A DNA stretch of 64,000 bases from Tubiluchus corallicola (GCA_030141605.1 JAQGDQ010000043.1:703501-767500), one strand, 5' to 3'. Positions 12,493 through 41,233 are shown, numbered from the stretch's first letter. A program made the numbers and translations. Notes: generated from the sequence alone by a model not told the origin.

Positions 12493-13059
12493 CCCAGGAG
12501 CCGACTGGCACTCACCAGCCCCCTCCGACCGGAAGAGATCAGGGACCTAGTACTGACGGACTTGTCAACGAAAGGTGGCCTCGGGAATGCCCCCCCAACG
12601 CACTCGCAGGCCCCTATCCAGTCGCCAACTGGAGCTACGAGTGCGAGGAGATTTTCACGAGTTGACGGAGGCAGCCCTCCCAGGTGGCTAGACCAGGAGC
12701 GGGCCTCTAGAACTACCTCGTGGCCGCGGCACGGAGCGCGTTTTAGACCTGTACCCTCCTTCACGATGAGATTCCGTCATAGGTTCCTTTCCCTCCCCCG
12801 CCTTTAGAGACAAGGTTCATGACAGCCGGTGGCCTTTGGAGGACAGACTCAGATTACGGAATGGGGAAGACTTCGGAGAAAACAGGCTTCTCGCTTTCGC
12901 TTGTTCCTGAGTTCCTAATTCTCCCACCACGCCCCATCCTTGTTCATTCCCCAGCAGCCAGGGTGTTCCTAGTCAGCCAGAATCATTTGATAACCCTCGG
13001 GTCCATCATCTGTTGCCCGCGCGACACCACGTGGAGGTCAGGAACATGCCACGCTGACT

Positions 13060-13942
13060 TGAAGGGTAAATACAAAGTATTTGTTCATGGAGATGAGAAA
13101 AGCTCACATACGGGTGTTGGTTTTGCTTATTTGTCAGATTTCTCGTGTACGTTTGATAATACAAGTTCCAGAATAGTTGCACTAAAGACAACAGTTGGCA
13201 AGAAGAAATTCACAATTTTGAATGGCTATGCTCCAACATTAATAGCTAGTGAAAAAGATCCGAAAGTAAGAGAAAATTTCTATGATGACCTGGATAACTA
13301 TATAAATACTGTGCCAAAAACTCATATTTTGATCATCTGTGGAGATTTCAAAGCTAAAATCGGAGTACTACATAGCAAACTTCCAAATCACATTGGTAAA
13401 TAGGGAAAAGGCAAAGAGAACAGAAATGTAATTCGATTAGCAGAAACTATAGTAACCAGAAACCTAATTGTAAGCAACTCAGTATTCCACCACAAATATG
13501 CGTATGTAACAACTTGGCAAACGACACATAAGAATAAAAAATCATGGAACAGCGAACCAAGGAGAAATCCCCTCAGAAACCAAATAGACTTCATACTAGT
13601 CAGAAGAATACATATGAGACTAGTAACCAACTCAAGATCATACTCCGTCACACTCTTTGCCATTACTATGGACCATTCCCTAGTAATTGCACAGATGTCA
13701 CTAAAGTGGGTAAACATAAGGCACAAAAAACATCAGATAAAGCACTAGATGTACAGAAACTAAAAGACTCGAATGTTTTAAACGATTATCAGACCAAGCT
13801 TAATGAAAATTTAAGTGACAAGCACTTTGAAACTGATGCTGCTCAACAATGGGAACAATTGAAAAAAATCAATGAAGAATGCTGCTGCTGAAACCATTGT
13901 TAATTCGACATGTGACTCCAGAGATGATGATGATGATAGAAA
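13060..13942 (+). pseudogene. second LINE fragment: decayed endonuclease domain
   Basis: Plus-strand translation gives VFVHGDEKSSHTGVGFAY, ILNGYAPT, FYDDLDNYI, ICGDFKAKIG, then a TAG stop at 13401, continuing in frame with GKGKENRNVIRLAE, NQIDFILV and MDHSLVIAQM. These are the ordered motifs of an RTE/CR1-like LINE endonuclease. A later frame (about 13741-13891) holds the linker text AQQWEQLKKINEE. The in-frame stop, a frame change, and Lys for Asn in the GDFNAKIG motif mark it as dead. It is a different family from the neighbouring minus-strand LINE and starts where that element's 5' end seems to stop. Confidence 0.75.
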
Positions 13943-15030
13943 ACAATGCTAAGCAACTCTAACGTACCACAAATTGTTTGAGGAAAGTATGTCTATATAT
14001 AAATAAGTTTTCGGTTTTGTAATAAGTGGGGATGAAATCTGTGATAGAATAAGTGATACGACAGGGCTCTCGGTTGTGAAACCTCCATCGGGTGGAACAG
14101 TACCGCCGAAGAATACTAAGTACGATAGCCAAAAACTGGAAGATATTGTATGATTAGTTATGTGGCTGTACAGTATACGATAAAAATGCTGCATGGAGCT
14201 GGCCCAGAAGCTTGTGGTATGACCCATCTGAAGGGATGAGTCCTATTTAGCAAAGTTAAATTTTGGTTTGAAAGCTTATACATCTCGAATTTGGACCAGA
14301 ATTATGTTTAAAAATTTGTAAAATCAAAATTGAAATTTTTTTGAAGACCTAATTTTTTTCTGGAAGTTTGGCATGCAAACAAGCATTAGATATTACATGC
14401 AAACTATAGACATTTTTTGAAATTTTATACACTCTTTAGTTTTAAAAAATACCTTAAATTACCAGTAAAACCATATTTCTATTTTGTGTCTGTGATGTCA
14501 CAGGCTTTAAAATGGCAGACCAATGAAAGAATATTCAAGATTTGCAAGGCTGGTGCTCTCTTTATTAAAACAACTACAAGCCTGGCAGTAGCAGTATATC
14601 ACCATCCAGCTTTTCACTCTTTTGCATTTAATAACTAAAAGTAGTTCACTGCACGTGAATGCATGAAATCAGCGTGGCCATAAGTTCGAGTGGCTTGCAC
14701 TTGCTTTCTAGCCTCGGTCATTTTGCTGGAAATGCGTGCTTCATAGTATTCTGCACTTGAAATTTTATGCATTAATACTGTGCTTACGTACAGTTAGCTG
14801 TGCACAGCAAGTCTGCCAATAATTTAGAAATAATTAGTCTAGTTACACTGCAAATTCTGCAATTCTTTGTAGCTACAGTGAATGATTAGTGATTTTGCCT
14901 ATCTCCACGTTTAAGTTAAAACATAAAAAAAGAATACGTACACTAGGTCTGTTTGCCTCTACAAAAAATTATATATATTAGGTCTAGTTGGAGAAACGCG
15001 ATTGACGCCCTGTCGTGAATAAATTTATGA
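13943..15030. other. no recognised gene
   Basis: AT-rich sequence after the LINE fragment. A short stretch near 14080-14130 reads GGTVPPKNTKYDSQK and could be further decayed transposon sequence. No supported exon was found. Confidence 0.4.
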
Positions 15031-15033
15031 ATC

Positions 15034-15133
15034 GATAATTTGGTGATAAATTAATGAAATTATCAGCTGAATTAGATTCAGTTGATAAATCCGATACCTC
15101 CCAGATTTGATAAGATAAATTTATTGATTGATA
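15034..15133. promoter_or_regulatory. GATA-motif cluster with palindrome, upstream of FOG
   Basis: Eight GATA/TATC cores occur in 100 bases: plus-strand cores at 15034, 15045, 15084, 15093, 15109, 15114 and 15130, and a minus-strand core at 15061. Two of them form a near-perfect inverted repeat at 15060-15088 with arms TTATCAGCTGAA and TTCAGTTGATAA around a 5-base spacer. Each arm joins a GATA site to an E-box-like CANNTG core. The FOG first exon lies 4.7 kb downstream. At about 65% AT I would expect roughly one GATA core per 80 bases. A regulatory role is inferred. Confidence 0.4.
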
Positions 15134-15319
15134 AGAGGAACTCATCCAGCTGATGAGCACGGATTTAATGCGATGCAAATTATTCCACAGGTGTGTTTTT
15201 TATCGTTTGCTGAAGGTAAACAGGTGTCTGTTAAGTGAGGACATAATTGTTCTTTATAGCCTTATGCAGAGTTGCACTTAGTTAACAAAAAAGTCGGCAA
15301 TAGGCAAATGTCTTTGGAA

Positions 15320-16110
15320 GAGGATTTTATGGCCACCGCCAAAGCCTGTACCGGCGCTCGAAGAGATCGAGGACACGAAGTTCTGAAGAATCGCCGACAA
15401 TTGGGATCTTTCCCCACGGAGCGAAGGAATTCGAAGGTCACCTTGCTGATCGTAAATTGCGTGGCAGGGGATACCAGGGTAATCCAGGGATGTCACCTGT
15501 CGCCTGATTGCATTTGGCACGAATTTCGCAAGGCCAAGCTCTTCAGGATATAAGCTCTGAGTTTGAGAACACGGGGCGTCATTGGAGTTCTTTGAGTTAC
15601 TCAGGAGCGAGTCAGGAGAAAGAGGGGGAGAGACGACACTAAGTCACAGAGAATCTGACAGGGAATTGAGACCACATCGTTTGACACCAGCGTGGAAAGT
15701 TCTGCGTTCTCAGCAACAGACTGAGCACTGGATCAACGAGAGTCTCATAATACCATTGGAGTTGACCAAGTGTACTGGGTGCATTGTGGTCATTCCACCG
15801 AGTTAAGTAATCTTACAAACTCTGCATAACTGTAGTTCACATTGTATTAAGCACCTTAAGTGCAGCATATTGGATAATTGTTAAGTGAATTGCTTGAGTA
15901 TCTTTCTGGAGCTATACATTAGTTGTAAACGCCTACAAGCGTGTAAGGACAAATCTTGTGCAGCTTCCTAGATAGAAGTAAATTCTGTAAATGAATAAAG
16001 TTGATTCACTTTAACACGTAACTAGTGAGTTCATGTATGCTTTAGAGTGTTCAAAGTTAAGCAACACTAAATCCGAGATACGATCCTGTAGATTCGCAGT
16101 GAATTAATTA
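15320..16110 (+). mobile_element. LTR-retroelement-like sequence
   Basis: A GC-richer block with interrupted polypeptide-like text (PPPKPVPALEEIEDTK around 15330) is followed by a TATA-like GATATAAGC near 15547 and a GAATAAAG signal near 15991. This is the order expected for the end of a polyprotein and then an LTR. I could not define LTR borders or find a second LTR. A block of host promoter-like DNA would look similar. Confidence 0.3.
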
Positions 16111-16529
16111 AATAAAGCTCAATTGCGGGAGCAACGCTAGATAGCTTGAGGGAAGAAGACCTTACTCACAACGCGAGGTCGAAGTGTCAGTCTTGAGGGA
16201 CAAAATTATTGCCCGATAGACTCATCTAAAGCCCTCGGAGCCGGGTGATAAATCACCTTGTAGCGATCAATTAAATAAAAAGCGAATCGATTAAATTAAT
16301 ATACAATCTATACAGATATAAATCACTATTATACTATACGATCAGAAAGGAAAAGTGATAGCCCCATCTTCGCGAACACCTATAGTAAAGCTCTCAACGT
16401 TTCAATAAAACATTACAATTAAACAAAAGTGTTAGATTTAAAAATAAGGTTAAATTATAAAACAAAAGTTGAAAAACGAGGAAACAAAAGACTTACGCAA
16501 GTCGTACTGACCCTGTCTTCTGAATTCTC

Positions 16530-16536
16530 GGCGCCA
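16530..16536 (-). other. possible tRNA primer-binding site of an LTR element
   Basis: The minus strand reads ...CTTTTCA followed by TGGCGCC, the arrangement of an LTR end (CA) and a Ty3/Gypsy-type primer-binding site. It is a 7-base match in a region with other retroelement hints, so it is weak evidence. Confidence 0.25.
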
Positions 16537-16539
16537 TGA

Positions 16540-19373
16540 AAAGTGCTTTCATTTTACAGTAGGTCACTATATTTAATCTTATAATACCCGATTCTATCAC
16601 GAAACACTTGGTAGTGAAAAAGTGCAGAATACACAAGAAAAGTAATATCGATTTATCGACGCCTGGATCAAATTTATGTTCAATCCCACGCTCTAACGTT
16701 CAAGTGACCAACGAGACAAAATTAATATTTATTAAATTTTATTTCAATGCATTTCCAAATTATTGCATGACAGACATGATAATAATCAAACATTCGTAGG
16801 ATATATAAAAGTTTATAAGTTTGGCAGCAACCGCAGTCAACCATAGACCACGGTTCACAATTTTCCTTGCACTACTGGCTACTGTTTTGCAGCCACAGGA
16901 TAGGAAAACTAATATTGCATAAACAGTAGCGCCTGCGCAAGCCGCGGCGCTTTTGATGTTATACTCACGTTGTAGTTCATTATAAATTAGATTATTTGCA
17001 CGGTTTCGACTAATATTAACATTGCGTATAGTGTTTGTAAAAAAATTATAGATTATTTCCTGGTTCTACTAAACAAAAACCATTTTACATTACTATGTTT
17101 TGCAAGTTATAAATACAACATATATACAGCGAAAAATTAAGGCTGACAATTGTCAATTTAATTCATTTCGCACTTTCAGTCTCTTTCGTGTGTGTTTGTG
17201 ACTTTGCTTTCATCTCTCTGTTGCCCATGTCTTTCATCATCGTCATTATAGCCATGATCGACAAGCTCAGCATCATCACCATAATGATTATTATTATTAT
17301 TGTTATTATTACTCCAAATTACTTGGCAAATTCTATTAAGATTTTGTCTAAGGCATGCAATTTGACCTAAATTGATAACTTGAAACAAAAAGAACAAATT
17401 TATATAGCTACACTGTGATTATGCATTAACTGAAAAATCTTACATGCAGACATATTACGGTTTATGTTTGTAAGAAAACACCCAGGATAAAGTGATCTGA
17501 ACTTCATATCATTCACACATTCGGCAGTACAACAAAAATAAAAATAAAATATCTTCGATATGGTATAAACGACAAAAACGTTTGTAGTTACATTTTTTCT
17601 CCACAGTTGTATAAACGCACGCTATAAGGGATTCTTTCTTTTTTTAAACAGCCTAAAGGCATTCCTCACGTTTCAAGACCACATGAAATTCACTATTTCA
17701 GCTATGTTTATAGTGATACATAATAATCCAGTAGGCTTCTCACATAATCATATATTAGTCGCTCATGCTTCTTCATTTGTTCGTTCATTCGCATATTCAT
17801 CCTTTTGATTAATCTATTCACTCATTCATTTCTTCTTTCGTTCGTTTGTATGTTCACTTCTTCCTTCTTTGCTTCCTTCACTGGTTCAGTTGTTTATTTG
17901 TTCGTTCATTTATTCATTCGTCCTTTTGGTCATTTCCTTGTCGGTATTTTTTTTAAATGATAATGACTGTTCGTGCTTTCTGGATAGCCGACGTGAGTTT
18001 CACAGTGTATATAAGACGTAGCTACTTACAATCTGACTATTAAAATCACACTCTTAAAAGAAAGGCTCGGCTCAGGTCAATGCCATTGTGTTCATATCTG
18101 TAAGACTTCTCACAATCATACAATATGTTTGTTGGTTAGACATTCTCATAGACAGTGACACTTATTTTCTAATACGTCGTGTAATACCAGACACGTGGCG
18201 GTCAGACAAAGGGATAATTTATTTCTTCTGTGTCGGCACAAAGCAGGTGTCAATGCTTGCATGAAAAAAACAATTTCTATGAGAAGGTCCGTGTCAACCA
18301 ACTCGTCTGTCTGTCAATCAATCTGGCTTGGCATTCTTGACGTTCTTGGTAGCGTGGCATTCTTGGCAGCGTGACGTTCTTGGTGGCTTGGCCTCCTTGG
18401 TTTAGAGCCTCGATAAGGCACAGCGATGCAGTGATGAGAGTGTGTGTGATGTAAGCCTCAATAAGAGTTGCAAGTCAGTCCTTTGTGTGTGTTCCACATG
18501 TCATGTTAGTACATTATAAGTTTTCCAATATTTCGTGATGTTCTTACACGGAACTCCTACCAAGTGATGGCAGTAAAATACACCCAGCTTGCTAAATGAC
18601 TTGTCCTTTCCTTTAAGCCGTATTTCAACCTCGGTAACCTATTAAAACGCATTTGTTAAGCCTAACGGAGGCGAGCGGCATTTCATCTTCAACTTTTTGT
18701 AGCTGGATGGTAACTACAGGTCCAGAGCCTGTCTCTACAGTGGGCTACTTTTATGGCATTCTGTAATATAGTAAAAAATAAATGTTTTCCGGCCGTTTAG
18801 GTGGCAGCACCTCATAATATAATCAGCATTTCATGACATTATAAAAACATGTAGTTTATAATTGAGTATGCTATGTTATTAGCTTTAAACGTTTTAAATT
18901 AGCTAAAGAAATTGTTTTTAGCTTTAAATCTGAATACTTCCAGCATTTGTTTTTATCTAACGATGCCATATATCAGTTTTCTATCATTATTAATGTGTGT
19001 CTCAAAAGTCAGTGTCTAATGTCATATCTTGCACTTTGTTGGAATTTACATAGAGTATTTCATTTGACCCAATTTTCAATTTATCTGGCTCTGGAACGTT
19101 ACCCTTCCAAGCTCCAATTAAAAATTTATTTGGCAAATTATTAATTTTTAGCCTCCATTTTTAATAAATAATATATAGATATGTATATAGATGTATGTAG
19201 AAATAGATGTGTGTAGTGAAGTGTCCGCGTCTTGTGGTGCATTTGTAAACATGTCAGCAGTGCTACTTAACGTGATTTTTCCATCCCTGGTCAAATTGCT
19301 CAATGGGCCAAATGATCGAGAGAGACGTTCAGGTCCTAGACCGTTGTGTGCTTGTACTGACAGGTCTTTTGTC
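16540..19373. other. region upstream of FOG without recognised genes
   Basis: No coding exon was found. It contains a short (ATT)n tract near 17286-17311, a decayed (TTCN)n tetranucleotide field at about 17770-17935, and AT-rich unique-looking DNA. The stretch before 19373 is the likely distal promoter of the FOG gene. Confidence 0.4.
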
Positions 19374-19560
19374 CTAGGTTTGGTGGTCTAGATTTCGGGC
19401 TGCATCCAAGCAGTCTTCAGTTGGAGTTTAGCGCCAACGCCTGGACATAAACTCTGCATGGTATTGAATGTAAGCGTATGACTGTAATTCGCTAAAATAA
19501 TCATTAGTACTAATGTGGTCTGTTAAAGGAGCGACGTACATAAATGTTGTCTTTTGTATT
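19374..19560 (+). mobile_element. tRNA-derived SINE, copy 1
   Basis: The sequence from gttTGGTGGTCTAGATTTCGGGCTGC through GGAGTTTAGCGCCAACGCC and GTACTAATGTGGTCTGTTAAAGG to ATAAATGTTGTCTTTTG aligns along its length with 54177-54393. The head resembles a tRNA gene with a decayed A box and B box. It ends about 262 bases before the FOG start codon, so it sits in the FOG 5' UTR or core promoter. Confidence 0.7.
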
Positions 19561-19822
19561 ATGACATTTGCAACAGAGAAAGCACGTGCACGGTATTTAC
19601 GCCGCTTACTGGTGAGCCTGCTAGCCTTTTCGGAAACGCCGTACGTAGCGCTACGGGCATGCGCCGTTTGCGTTCATCGTGGTATAGCTCTGATGATAGC
19701 GGCAAGTTTGTTGTGCTTCTGTGCCCACGCTGTCATCTTGATTACAGTTGCATTCGGTAGCTCCAAGGCTCTTGTGTTTCAGCACCGCTAATTGTTTGAT
19801 AGAGTATGTATAGTGTTGTAAG

Positions 19823-36440
<16,618 letters not shown>

Positions 36441-36748
36441 TTAATATCTAATTAGCCTATCTTCTAGTGGGTGATATGTAATCATGTTGTAAATATATGA
36501 ATTTGCAATCAGCAATGTACGAAAATGTTAGCACCATATTATGTTGCTGTTTCTAGCTTTGCAGTGTATTTTTTCATTACTGGGCAAGACAACTATGACC
36601 ATTGACTCCTACAAGCATGGTTATATTATTTAATTAAAATTATTGTAATTGGTGTACATTCTTTTTTTGATTTTTCTTAGACAATTATTGAATGCAAATA
36701 TATTGTTTTGGTGTTATCTTTATTTTAAATTTTATATTTCTAAGAGTG

Positions 36749-36754
36749 AATAAA
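36749..36754 (+). promoter_or_regulatory. FOG polyadenylation signal
   Basis: AATAAA about 310 bases after the FOG stop codon; the first clear canonical hexamer in the 3' UTR. Confidence 0.5.
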
Positions 36755-38029
36755 AATAATGACGAGGGACTATCATTTCAGTAGCTAAAGGAAATTTAAA
36801 GGAAATGCACAGTAATACATTTAATGCATTTCGTTAGTACAAAGTGTCAGGAAATAATTGATCTTCCTGTATGGAAGAAGCCCTAGTGATTAAATAACAG
36901 CTGACAAATCACAAGAAATAGCATTTAACTTTTGAATCATAGTACACTTATTTTAATACCTGGTTTGTCAATTATTCAAAATGTGCTGAGTATTACATAA
37001 TCAGAAAAATAAGGAATTAGTATAATTATTATATTAAAGAACAACAATTTATATAATTGCTTAATTGCAATACCTTTTAAGCCTGCTGAGCAAAGTGGAA
37101 CAATGTTATCCATTCTAATGACATGCTGAACTGAATTGAGCAACGTTTGAATTAATCATTAATGTTTTCGTTCCTGGTTTTTGGCTTTCTCTCATAATTT
37201 TGGTGAAAAGTGTGCCACTGGTGTTTGAAATGAAATAATGGTTTATACGCTTCACAATAATTTATTCGAAACTTCGTAAATTTATTATGATCATCATTAT
37301 CTCTCAAATGTTGATGCTGCTGTTTAGTTTTTAGTTTTTCCTTGCCGTAGATGGCAGCACGACCTTGTTACCATTTACGCAATAGATATATAGGCGTTTT
37401 AGTTAACAGACAGACCCAAAATACCCTAACATAATTAACAAGTTTCAAAAGTTTTCTATTTGCTAATAGGAACACCGAAACAACAAATTACTTACTAGTC
37501 TTAACCCGTATAACTTTATTTTGTTAAAAATCTTGTGTTTCAATTATTAACTGTTCCTTTCGCTTTTTGGTCTACAGTCTAACTGACACTGTTTGATCAT
37601 TTTTAGCGCTAGTGCAAAATATGCAGTTTCACCTTGAAAGATTTCTCATTATAATTTGAAGAAAATGATTTGTGAACGTGTGTTGTATCATTTATAATGC
37701 ATGTCAAGCATTAATTGTTCACGCGTTGAGCTGAAATTGTATCTTGCCCTCCGGTTATTTCTGCTTTAATTGGCTTCATTTAGGAGGCGCTGTATCGACT
37801 TGCGTTTATAAGAACCAAGTTTAATGATGATATTTCAGCATAGTGATAAAGCAAGTAGGAGCTTGCAGAAAACGACTTGCAAAGGTGATCACTTGAAATG
37901 CGAAAGCTAAAGTCACAATCATGTGGCTGATAGATAGTCTAATATTACTTGTGTATTAAAACAAGGGATTGTTTCTTAATTTTGAAGCTAAATTTGATTG
38001 AAATGAAACCTATGCGAAAAAAACAGGAA

Positions 38030-38097
38030 TTGAACCAGAGACCTTTGGATTACAAGCCCGATGCCATAATTACTAGATCAGCCAGCATAGCACCTTA
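38030..38097 (-). mobile_element. tRNA-derived SINE head (tRNA-Thr-like)
   Basis: The minus strand reads GGTGCTATGCTGGCTGATCTAGTAATTATGGC..., then CTTGTAA in the anticodon-loop position, then TCTCTGGTTCAATTCC as a B box. The acceptor ends do not pair, which argues for a SINE or pseudogene rather than a functional tRNA. Confidence 0.5.
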
Positions 38098-38245
38098 TGA
38101 TAATAACATGTCTTAATCCAACTCTAAATCCTAAAATAATCCTTGGGTAAATAATTAGTTATTTATAATAATAATAAGAAGAAGAAAAAGAAGTTAAACA
38201 CTATCGATTACTGATAGAATAAACACACAATTATTTCTTGAAACT

Positions 38246-38305
38246 AAAGCTGCACTGAAATTTGAGAAAATCAGAACTGAGGTCATGACGATTGAAGCCA
38301 AATCA
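38246..38305 (+). repeat. diverged direct repeat, unit 1
   Basis: AAAGCTGCACTGAAATTTGAG and the following bases recur at 38770-38830 with about one change in five. The plus strand continues into GGTTCCTGGTTCGAATCT, a B-box-like motif, so the pair may be SINE material. Confidence 0.55.
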
Positions 38306-38769
38306 AAAGGTTCCTGGTTCGAATCTAAATTCAGTAGTGACTTTTTACATTTATTTTCTCTCAGTAAATTTTGGTTTAAAAAACGGAAGATGTTGAAAAA
38401 GCTGTATAATTTACTTCGTCTTAGAAATGAAATTTACAAGCTCTTACATCTTTCTCATCGCTGCGTAGGTTGAACCAACAATTAAAACTATTATACGTGT
38501 GATTTTTTTTCTCGCACTTATACGTTTAAGTTTATTGGCATAAAAAACATTCAGCAGTACATTCAATACCGAATTTACGTTAGTAAATATAAATAAAAAT
38601 AAAACTGAAAATGAATGCGTTAGGCTGTTAATAAGTAAAGAAAAAATTTCTATAAAAATACAGATCTGATCAATAGAATACTTTACATCATTTTCATAGT
38701 ACAAATTATGGCTGACCACGAAGTCACCGGACTTATAAGGCTAAATTCATTAAAATAATTACAAAAAAT

Positions 38770-38830
38770 AAAGCTGAACTGAAATTTGAGAAAAGTCAGG
38801 AGTGGGGTCACGATGCTTGAAGTCAAATGA
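38770..38830 (+). repeat. diverged direct repeat, unit 2
   Basis: AAAGCTGAACTGAAATTTGAG, then AAAAGTCAGG and GGTCACGATGCTTGAAGTCA, align with 38246-38305. It lacks the B-box-like continuation of unit 1. Confidence 0.55.
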
Positions 38831-41233
38831 TGTGTTCACATCATTCGAATATTATACTAGCGTCCTAAGAACAGATTGCAGAAGAGCAGTATATTGATAC
38901 CCGTTTCTAGATCCAGCTGACAGTAATTTCCATAAATCACGGAAGCTGATAAAAATTTCATGAATAAGATCATGCAAGTGTGTCGACGATACGTGGTGTA
39001 AACAGCATGAGAGTGGATGCATAAACAGTGGGAAAAAATCACGCTGTCTGAATTTTTTATTCTCTTCTATTGTCCTGCGGCGCTTGTGAATTTACGAAAA
39101 ACCGAGGTGCACGCTCATTGAATTGAGGCCTCACTGCAGGTGCAGTCTATAATTGAAACGTTGTTTCTGTATTACAACAACTAATCATCTACATGTTTAA
39201 TAATAGTTGTCCATTAAGTATTACTAAATAATACTAAAGAAATTTCGTGTTGTCTTACTTTGTCCTGGCCTATTCTCGCCTGATCTTTCTTTGGAAAGCT
39301 TGAAATAAATTAGTGCTCCTGTCAATGTCCTAGATCAAGATTCTACATCAAGATTCTACATCAAGTTTGTCATTTAAGTTTTTGTTTCTTAATTAGTAAC
39401 TTCAGTATTTTTTTAATTCAGCTTCGTAATGTTTCTTATTAATTGTGTCTCTTAATGACGACATATTTTTATTTTATTTGAAGATTTTTAACACTTTCAA
39501 CTTTTTAAACAATAACTTTGGTAATTTTAGTTGTATTACTTTAAGCAGCTCCGTATCCGTGAAGGGCGAAAATTTCTGGAGAAATAAAAGCACATTTTGA
39601 TATTTTGTTCTTTTATTTCCTTAGGAAGTCTTGTCTTCCTCTTTCCTGCTTTGCCTTTTTCTGCCTTGCCACGCCATGAACGATTAGGTGCTCCAGGAGA
39701 TCTAATTTTTGCGATGCTGGCTTCTCCTCGAAGGATTTCCCGCGGTTTTTATACATGTCCAGAATCCGAAAGTTTACACACATGTAGCAATTGCCTGCTT
39801 TACAGTCCAGTCGAGGCACAGTACTCCCTTTTTCCCCTCCCCACGTACATAGACGCCCTCGGGCTGCACTGATAGGGTACGCGAGTTCGATAAACTCTTT
39901 CCTTTGCCACCCGTTGACTGGGCTTCGCCCTTCTAGAAGCCAAAGCTGCGTTGCTGACTTCTTGCTGCTACACTGAGCAGTTATATAAAACTTCTAGATA
40001 GCGCAGAGATGGAAGCTTATACGAGTTTTACAACTGGGTGGCATTGATGTGATTCTCGCAAATTGGTGTTGCATCGATTCCTGCTGACTCTATTACAAAC
40101 AGTAAGTAATATTTCTTCATTTCATTTTGTTCTGGGGTAGGAACCTAATATCAGCTTCCTTGCTGATAGCCACGCGTTATTGCATTCACAATAGCTACTG
40201 TTACTAAGACTATAATAATTATGATCACCCGCACGAAGTGAACTGCAAAGCATAGAGCGTCTCTAATGCAGTACTTGTGGTTAATATGTAGACAGTTATT
40301 AAGGTACTAGTCGCTCTGGGAAAAATGATTAGTCTCGCATTGCGTTTAATACTGATTGTACTTGTGATGTCAAATAACTTTAATTTTTTAGTAGTCACTA
40401 GTAGTTTCTTACTATTTATTCTATTATTATAATGGCAAGAACAACATACTGAGAATTTTGTGTTGTTAAATTACTGTAAAGCCACTCCATTGTCTTTGCG
40501 TGACACGTTTCAGGGTGCTCCAGTTAACACTGTAAAACACTTTTAAAAAACTTGTTGACGTACATCATGCCATTAATATGAAAACCAACTGCCAACTTAT
40601 TCAGTTCAAGGTGGTAAATGCAGGTTTAGCACAGAAGAAATCATGCATTAAACACAGAGATGGAATCTGCAAGCTCGCCTTATTTGCAGTTTCCCTGTTT
40701 TTGGACATGTTGGCGCAGAAGAAGTGTCTCTAAATTATATTATTTGCCATAAGGGAAAGAGTTTAATCCTTGTTAAATTGGTAGACCTTTCGCTGGCATT
40801 CTAGACTTCTTTTTACGTGAAAAGCTTGAGAATTAGCTTCCTATTTTTTAAAACAAATAATGCCTGGCAGATTGTACAAGACAAGGGCAAAACGAAGTGT
40901 TACCTCTACAAAAGGTACCGTGCAAGGCGATTGGTTCTATTGAAATAACGAGAAACTCGATCCACAAGTAGTACGACTAATTAATATAGTTAGATAATCG
41001 TAAGAGCACGTGCTTCCCTATTCAGATGTTGTAAATTGTATACTGACACCTTCTGCGAAGCCTAATGGAGTCAGCATTCATCTCACATCACATGTATAAC
41101 ACAGGTAACTTATACAGCCTATAAGTCTTAGAAAGAGTTTCTGATAATGTTGTTCGACAGAGTGTCAACACGCTATGTCAACTATTCCAACTAGTAACTT
41201 GTGAGCGTTTGAAGTGGTTAATAGAGCGCAATA

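Larger units (their letters stand above)
9548..13050 (-). mobile_element. non-LTR retrotransposon (LINE), two ORFs, reverse transcriptase missing
   Basis: A GC-rich block unlike its AT-rich flanks reads on the minus strand as a GC-rich 5' region (about 13050-12493), ORF1 (12492-11092) and the endonuclease part of ORF2 (11079 to about 9715). ORF2 starts only 12 bases after ORF1. Recognisable ORF2 text stops at about 9715, where the sequence becomes AT-rich; the reverse transcriptase is absent. The endonuclease style (QINLHKSKAA, DANAHHTLWGS, SDH) fits the Jockey/R1/I superfamily. Non-LTR copies usually lose their 5' ends. Loss of the 3' two thirds implies a deletion or recombination after insertion, or an assembly break. 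Confidence 0.85.
36760..41231. other. intergenic region after FOG
   Basis: No coding exon recognised. It contains a tRNA-like SINE head (38030-38097), a diverged direct repeat pair (38246-38305 and 38770-38830), and otherwise AT-rich DNA. The ORF-like text near 39600-39900 has no family resemblance I can see. Confidence 0.4.

Noticed and set aside
15150-15180. CTGATGAG as a possible hammerhead ribozyme core
   Set aside because: No GAAA partner with a flanking stem II could be found at the required spacing.
38030-38097. Functional tRNA-Thr gene
   Set aside because: Internal promoter boxes are present but the acceptor ends do not pair, so a SINE head is more likely.
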